Shown: piece after piece, positions 34,118 through 37,786 of the stretch | Position numbering within the stretch: the stretch's first letter is position 1 | How the letters are laid out: the number at the start of each line of letters is the position of its first letter | Assembly (NCBI GenBank): GCA_016926755.1 | Contig: JAFGNZ010000203.1 | Location: forward strand, 1 to 37,786 | DNA length: 37,786 nucleotides | Origin: Myxococcaceae bacterium | GTDB taxonomy: Bacteria; Myxococcota; Myxococcia; Myxococcales; Myxococcaceae | Direction of reading: 5' to 3' | Made by a program: the position numbers and the translations under genes | The notes under the pieces: generated by a model | What the model was told of the DNA's origin: nothing | Database searches by the model: none | Seen by the model: the letters and a program-made list of their open reading frames with translations, nothing else

Positions 34118-35047
34118 TCACCCCATTGCCCCGCGGCTGTGCTTGTGGAGGAACTGCCGCAAGGTGACCGGCTGGATGTGCGGGTACCGGTTGTTCACGA
34201 GGTTCCGCAGCTTGCCCTTCCCGGACACCATCGCCCACTGGTACTGCGCGGGGACATACTCGAAGACGGAGGTAGCCGTCGTCCTCTTCTCCGAGATCCA
34301 TCGCCCCAGCTCCTCGACGGAGCCCTTCGAGACTGCCTCGACCTTGCGGCCCGTGGCTTCCTCCAGGACCCGCGCCACGCCTCGCAGGGTCAGCACGTCC
34401 CCGGCGACCTCGAAGTGGGTATTGGCCGCGCGAGGGTCGAGCGCTGCCTCGGCGGTGTAGCGCGCGGTGTCGTCAGTGGTGCTCATGTCCACCTCCGTCT
34501 CTCCGTCGCCCCAGAAGCTCAGGCGGCCTGCCTGGGAATCGTAGGCTCCGAAGAACGGGGCCAGCAGCACCTCGGTGAAGGCGCCGTTGAGGACGGAGGT
34601 GTGCTCGAGCCCGCTCTTCTGGACGGCCTCGGCCACTCGGATGCGGTAGTCCAGGAACGCATTGTCGCCGGGCTTCAGCTTGAAGAAGTCGACCGAGTAG
34701 TCGGACGGAATGAAGCGCCGCACGCCGTTGCGCTTCGCGGCCTCCAGGAGCTGGAGCTGGCCGTTGACGACCGTGTTCTCATCGCCGTTCACGGCCGAGA
34801 CGATGACGTCCACTCCCCGCGTTGCCTCCACCAGGCTCGAGAGCGCGCCGAGGTCTCCTTCGACGATGCGCGCCCCTCGCTCCTGGAGCGACAGGAGCCC
34901 CTGGCGCTTCTTCGGATCCTCGGTGGCGCCCGCGCGCACCAGCAGCCGGACCTCGACGCCTGGCTTGTCCAGGAGCGCATGACTGATCTTCTGCCCCAGC
35001 ATGCCGGTCGCGCCCGCAACCAGGACCTGCGTATTGGATGTTCCCAT
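34118..35047 (-). CDS. NmrA-like NAD(P)-binding reductase/sensor
   Basis: About 309 aa from ATG 35047, which follows GAGGAGGGTCACC on the minus strand; an upstream in-frame ATG at 35089 lacks such a site. Rossmann start VLVAGATGMLG (Gly12, Gly15, Gly18). After the second strand come RLLVRAGA and later VDVIVSAVNGDENTVVNGQLQLL. RFIPSDYSVDFFKL is the region where isoflavone reductase and NmrA proteins keep the active or binding loop. There is no YxxxK pair, so it belongs to the atypical short-chain dehydrogenases. It may sense or use NAD(P)H. It is divergent from the LysR gene, a common target and regulator layout. Confidence 0.87.
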   Translation of the reverse strand: MGTSNTQVLVAGATGMLGQKISHALLDKPGVEVRLLVRAGATEDPKKRQGLLSLQERGARIVEGDLGALSSLVEATRGVDVIVSAVNGDENTVVNGQLQLLEAAKRNGVRRFIPSDYSVDFFKLKPGDNAFLDYRIRVAEAVQKSGLEHTSVLNGAFTEVLLAPFFGAYDSQAGRLSFWGDGETEVDMSTTDDTARYTAEAALDPRAANTHFEVAGDVLTLRGVARVLEEATGRKVEAVSKGSVEELGRWISEKRTTATSVFEYVPAQYQWAMVSGKGKLRNLVNNRYPHIQPVTLRQFLHKHSRGAMG

Positions 35048-35107
35048 GGTGACCCTCCTCGTGAGTCTCGCTGCGTGTGTTCCTCTCACTCGCCCTCACC
35101 GTACGCC

Positions 35108-35123
35108 GTTCCTGAGTGGGAAC
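35108..35123. promoter_or_regulatory. Operator-like site GTTCC-N6-GGAAC (first)
   Basis: Perfect 5-bp arms with a 6-base spacer. It is 40 bp from an identical second site and overlaps a weak minus-strand -35 candidate (TTGTTC) for the NmrA gene. Confidence 0.6.
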
Positions 35124-35147
35124 AAGGTCGCTGGAAATGGACGCATC

Positions 35148-35163
35148 GTTCCAGAAATGGAAC
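35148..35163. promoter_or_regulatory. Operator-like site GTTCC-N6-GGAAC (second)
   Basis: Same arms and spacing as the site at 35108; one extra base pair at each arm extends it to CGTTCCA-N4-TGGAACG. It ends three bases before ATG 35167, so occupancy should block the LysR ribosome binding site region or promoter. Confidence 0.6.
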
Positions 35164-35166
35164 GCT

Positions 35167-36078
35167 ATGGAGATGCTCGACCTGAATGACATCCGCGTCT
35201 TCGCGCGAGTGGTGGATCTGCGAAGCATCTCCGCGGCGGCCCGGAAGCTGGGGATGCCCAAGTCCACGGTCAGCCGGAACGTCGCCCGGCTGGAGCAGGC
35301 GTTAGGGGCACGGCTGATCCAGCGCTCCTCTCGGGGACTCGGGCTGACGGACACGGGAGCCGTCTTCCATCACCACTGCCTGCGGATCCTCGAGGACGTG
35401 GAGGCGGCGGAGGCCGCGGTGGGGCAGCTCCGGGAGACGCCTCGGGGGCTGCTCCGGGTGAGTGTGCCCTTTACGTTTGGCCAGGCCTTCCTCGGGCCGA
35501 TCCTCCCCGAGCTGCTCCAGCGCTACCCGGAGCTCCGTGTCGGGATCGACCTGACCAGCCGGCGGGTGGACATCATCGAGGAGGAGTTCGATCTCGCCAT
35601 CCGCATCGGGCGCCTCTCCGACTCCGCGCTCATCTCCCGGAGGTTGGGCGAGACGCGGCTGGTGCTGTGCGGCAGTCCCGCGTTCCTGCGCCGCCAGGGG
35701 ACACCCCGGAGCCCTCAGGAGCTGGCCTCGCATGAAGTCGTCGACCTGCAGCTCTCGGGAGGCCGTCACACCTGGCGGCTCATCGGCCCCGCGGGCGAGG
35801 AGGCGAGCGTCACGGTCACGCCCCGCCTGAGCGTCAACGATCCTTCCATGATGTACCGGGCGGTGTTGGGCGGCGTGGGGATCGCGTGGGTGCCGGAGTT
35901 CCTGTGCGCCGAGGATCTCCGCGCGGGCAGGCTGCGTCAGCTCCTCCCCGAGTGGAGCATGCCGTCGGCGGAGATCCACGTGGTGTTCCCGAGCCAGCGG
36001 AGCCTCTCCCCGAAGGTGCGCGCCTTCATCGACTTTCTCGTGGAGAAGCTTGGTGGCACGTCCCCCTGGAATGCCTGA
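35167..36078 (+). CDS. LysR-family transcriptional regulator
   Basis: About 303 aa from ATG 35167 (MEMLDLNDIRVFARVV), the normal LysR beginning; ATGs at 35137 and 35116 are in frame but would put the operator inside the gene. The winged HTH is at about 4-63 (SISAAARKLGMPKSTVSRNVARLEQALGARLIQ). The C-terminal periplasmic-binding-like effector domain runs from about 90 (GLLRVSVPFTFGQAFLGPILPELLQRYPEL) to the end, including EEFDLAIRIGRLSDSALISRRLG. This is the CrgA/AaeR-like branch. By position it controls the divergent NmrA gene and itself through the two GTTCC-N6-GGAAC sites. The effector is unknown. Confidence 0.93.
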   Translation: MEMLDLNDIRVFARVVDLRSISAAARKLGMPKSTVSRNVARLEQALGARLIQRSSRGLGLTDTGAVFHHHCLRILEDVEAAEAAVGQLRETPRGLLRVSVPFTFGQAFLGPILPELLQRYPELRVGIDLTSRRVDIIEEEFDLAIRIGRLSDSALISRRLGETRLVLCGSPAFLRRQGTPRSPQELASHEVVDLQLSGGRHTWRLIGPAGEEASVTVTPRLSVNDPSMMYRAVLGGVGIAWVPEFLCAEDLRAGRLRQLLPEWSMPSAEIHVVFPSQRSLSPKVRAFIDFLVEKLGGTSPWNA

Positions 36079-36150
36079 GGGGGCGTAGGCGAAATTGAGG
36101 ACTCCTTGCGGCTGCTGCAGCGACAGCGGGTTCGATTCCCGCCGCCTCCA
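36079..36150 (+). other. tmRNA/tRNA 3'-end-like sequence, probable attachment-site scar
   Basis: Bases 36126-36150 read GCGGG-TTCGATT-CCCGC-CGCCTCC-A: a perfect 5-bp T-stem with a seven-base T-loop, then the 3' acceptor strand and discriminator, the usual 3' end of bacterial tmRNA. GGGGGCG at 36079-36085 could pair with CGCCTCC (six Watson-Crick pairs and one G-T). The 40 bases between do not fold as D- and anticodon arms, and a full tmRNA would have to overlap the LysR gene. So this is probably a 3' fragment left by site-specific integration. No CCA is encoded after it (TGC follows). Confidence 0.6.
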
Positions 36151-36301
36151 TGCAGAACAACCCGCCGCTTTGAGCCGAGTCCGCTCCAAAAGAGGAGGTG
36201 TGTATCGCCTTCGGGGACCAAATCGGTTCTTGGCGCACCCAAATTTGGACCAAATCCGGAGCGCGTCAGAAGGATAGGGGCAGTCATGCTTGGCGGCGGG
36301 C
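36151..36301. other. Non-coding junction with short direct repeats
   Basis: GGACCAAATC occurs at 36215-36224 and 36247-36256, 32 bp apart, and the palindrome CCAAATTTGG lies at 36239-36248. Such short repeats beside a tRNA or tmRNA end resemble integrase arm-type sites. No gene is seen. Confidence 0.45.
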
Positions 36302-37561
36302 TCATTCTACCCCTTCGCAGTCACTCGCCTTCACGGAGCGGAAGTGCTTCGCGTCCGTCTCGTACACGTAGACGCCGGTGATGTGCTCGTCCTCCGAAGA
36401 CGTCCACTGAGACACGCGCCTCTTGCCCTTCGTGGCCGCGTGATTGAGGCTCCCATACCAATGTCTCAGCAGGATCGCGCCATCCCTGGCACGCTGGACA
36501 CCTGCCACTTCGCGGGTATAGGGGTCATGGCCGATGGTGAAGTAGACGCTTGCGGTGCTCTCGCGCACCGTGAGCTCGATTGCCCCCGGTTTGTACGTGC
36601 AAGCATCCAACCTGACGAGCTGCTGGCCCTGCTGTTCCAGCTTGAGCCATTCGCCCGCGAGCGGACGGAGCATGAGCAGCTCCTCCTCGGTCAACACGAA
36701 TTTGTACTCAGAGAGCTCTGGCAGCTGCGGTTGCTCCCGGGGATGCTCCGGCTCCAGCGCCATTCTCAAGGTGTCAGAGGGCACATAGCGGCTGAGCGTG
36801 AGCACCTGGATGTCAAGCTTCTTCGCGTCACCCTCCACCGTTCCCGAGTGGACCCAGAGCTGCTTCGGCTGTTTGGATCCGTAGAAGGCCTGGAAGGCGA
36901 CACTCACGAACAGGCGCTTCCCCACCCCCTCGCTGTTCTCGAGATGGAGGCGGTGCCACTCGATGTACCCCGCGCCCGTATGCCGACGCATCACACTCCT
37001 GAAGCAGCTCTCCGCCGAGGTTTCCTCGCCCTTACAGGCGGCAGCAAGGTGGGCCAGAGGGCGCGGGGCGGTGGCATCGGCAAGGAGGTTCTCGACCTGG
37101 CCCCGCTCCTGCTCGACAAAGAGTTCCCAGAGACGTGTTCTGGCGCCGGGGTGCTTGGGATTAAGCGCAACAGCTCTCACCACAGAATCGAACCGATCCT
37201 TCAACGGCAGCTTCGAGTCCCCCGACAAAGCCAGGAGCGGTTCGAAGGTGGGCTGCTCGGCCGACAGCAGCTCGGACTTCGTCCAGCCCTGGGAGTCAGC
37301 ACAGCGGATGCGCCACCAGCCAGAGTCCGCCTTCTCCTCTACGGCACACTCGGTCGCGATGGGCACCTGCTTGACGACAGAAGCGGTCGGAAACGGTTTC
37401 TCACGAAGGTTGACCAGGGAACCCGAGACGAACACGCGCGTACTCGCGGGCTCCGGCCTCGCCACCCCTGGAACGAGCGTGAGCGCTGCCGCCAGCACTG
37501 CCACGACGAGCCCCGGCCCCCCGGCGCTCTTCCCTGTCGGCACGCCCACGCACTTACCCAT
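36302..37561 (-). CDS. Secreted SH3-domain protein of unknown function
   Basis: About 419 aa from ATG 37561 (MGKCVGVPTGK); a GTG at 37585 would add eight residues. The signal peptide GLVVAVLAAALTLVPGVA is followed by an SH3_3-like domain (VFVSGSLVNLREKPFPTASVVKQVPIATECAVEEK...WWRIRCADSQGWTKSELL, about 40-100). The rest is helical with scattered Cys (ACKGEETSAESCFRSV) and a late beta-rich part (ACTYKPGAIELTVRESTASVYFTIG). No enzyme motif. Bacterial SH3 domains in exported proteins often bind peptidoglycan. The gene is visibly lower in GC than its neighbours, consistent with a different origin. Confidence 0.8.
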   Translation of the reverse strand: MGKCVGVPTGKSAGGPGLVVAVLAAALTLVPGVARPEPASTRVFVSGSLVNLREKPFPTASVVKQVPIATECAVEEKADSGWWRIRCADSQGWTKSELLSAEQPTFEPLLALSGDSKLPLKDRFDSVVRAVALNPKHPGARTRLWELFVEQERGQVENLLADATAPRPLAHLAAACKGEETSAESCFRSVMRRHTGAGYIEWHRLHLENSEGVGKRLFVSVAFQAFYGSKQPKQLWVHSGTVEGDAKKLDIQVLTLSRYVPSDTLRMALEPEHPREQPQLPELSEYKFVLTEEELLMLRPLAGEWLKLEQQGQQLVRLDACTYKPGAIELTVRESTASVYFTIGHDPYTREVAGVQRARDGAILLRHWYGSLNHAATKGKRRVSQWTSSEDEHITGVYVYETDAKHFRSVKASDCEGVE

Positions 37562-37568
37562 GGGCGGG

Positions 37569-37597
37569 ATTATTGCTCCCAGCACTGCATTTTACAA
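37569..37597 (-). promoter_or_regulatory. Candidate promoter of the SH3 gene
   Basis: On minus: TTGTAA (37597-37592), 17-bp spacer, AATAAT (37574-37569). The -10 ends seven bases before ATG 37561, so the mRNA could be leaderless. An inverted repeat overlaps the -35. Confidence 0.45.
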
Positions 37598-37601
37598 TGC
37601 A
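37586..37601. promoter_or_regulatory. Inverted repeat TGCATT-N4-AATGCA
   Basis: Perfect 6-bp arms that overlap the candidate -35 element of the SH3 gene, a usual place for a repressor site. Confidence 0.5.
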
Positions 37602-37786
37602 ACCCATGAAGGGCAGGGGGCAGCGCATCGAGCCTGTGCAGCCGACTTTGCAGCCTACTGGGGACGTACTCCAAGGCGTGTGTCAGGCGACAGGAATTTT
37701 TGGACCTCCTGCTGAATATATGGACCACGGGCATGCCGCAGTCCCCGATAGTCGCAGGCGGGTTGAAGCAGCAAGCTGATCACGGA

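Noticed and set aside
36079-36150. Complete functional tRNA or tmRNA
   Set aside because: Only the acceptor and T-arms form; D- and anticodon arms do not, and no tag-coding region fits without overlapping LysR.
36026-36253. A minus-strand frame reading MEAAGIEPA
   Set aside because: This phrase is a well-known artefact of reading the antisense of tRNA or tmRNA 3' ends and supports the tmRNA-end call instead.
37573-37779. Small plus-strand frame at the right edge
   Set aside because: No recognised motif or ribosome binding site, and it overlaps the promoter candidate of the SH3 gene.

Overview
The window looks like chromosome of a fruiting myxobacterium (Myxococcales, probably suborder Cystobacterineae: Stigmatella, Archangium, Cystobacter or relatives). 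The reasons are: very high GC with strong G/C preference at third codon positions; a cell-surface Kelch/Ig protein ending in a MYXO-CTERM-like tail (Cys, hydrophobic stretch, basic end); a transmembrane Ser/Thr kinase with a cysteine-bearing outer domain; a cyclase-STAND-TPR signalling protein; and a large lipoprotein translationally coupled to a DUF3396-like immunity protein, the arrangement of SitA/SitI-type kin-discrimination toxins. Nothing in the window names the species.

Layout. 1-3.4 kb: 3' part of a Kelch/E-set/Ig surface protein, convergent with a secreted MORN-like protein. 3.4-4.4 kb: a gene-free kilobase with an array of GCTGANNNNTCAGC inverted repeats, a 37-bp tandem unit and a 54-bp segment that splits two of the inverted repeats at the same point. 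4.4-7.9 kb: Ser/Thr kinase and a multi-spanning membrane protein of unknown function. 8-12.5 kb: a lipoprotein with five exact 15-bp in-frame repeats (NGLSI), divergent from a cyclase/ATPase/TPR protein. 12.6-16.1 kb: lipoprotein toxin candidate and immunity protein, start and stop codons overlapping. 16.3-22.6 kb: acyltransferase-SGNH protein, class V aminotransferase, HAD phosphatase, GT-C-like membrane protein, and RNase HI with a hybrid-binding-like domain at its C-terminus. 22.6-26.2 kb: a minus-strand run of desaturase, APH-like phosphotransferase and MBL/beta-CASP nuclease. 26.3-29.8 kb: a plus-strand cassette of an Ig-like or inhibitor-like small protein, a cytosolic metzincin-type protease and an AAA+ ATPase resembling those of contractile injection systems, behind a recognisable sigma70-type promoter. 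29.9-34.1 kb: dipeptidase-like lipoprotein divergent from a rhomboid-TPR protease. 34.1-36.1 kb: NmrA-like reductase divergent from a LysR regulator, with two identical operator-like sites between them. 36.1-37.8 kb: a tmRNA/tRNA 3'-end-like sequence, then lower-GC DNA holding a secreted SH3 protein. This looks like an attachment-site scar or island edge.

The most promising undescribed items are the protease/Ig-like/AAA+ cassette (26432-29803), the palindrome array with split sites (3802-4329), and the tmRNA-end junction at 36.1 kb. No rRNA, CRISPR array, complete tRNA, integrase or transposase was recognised.
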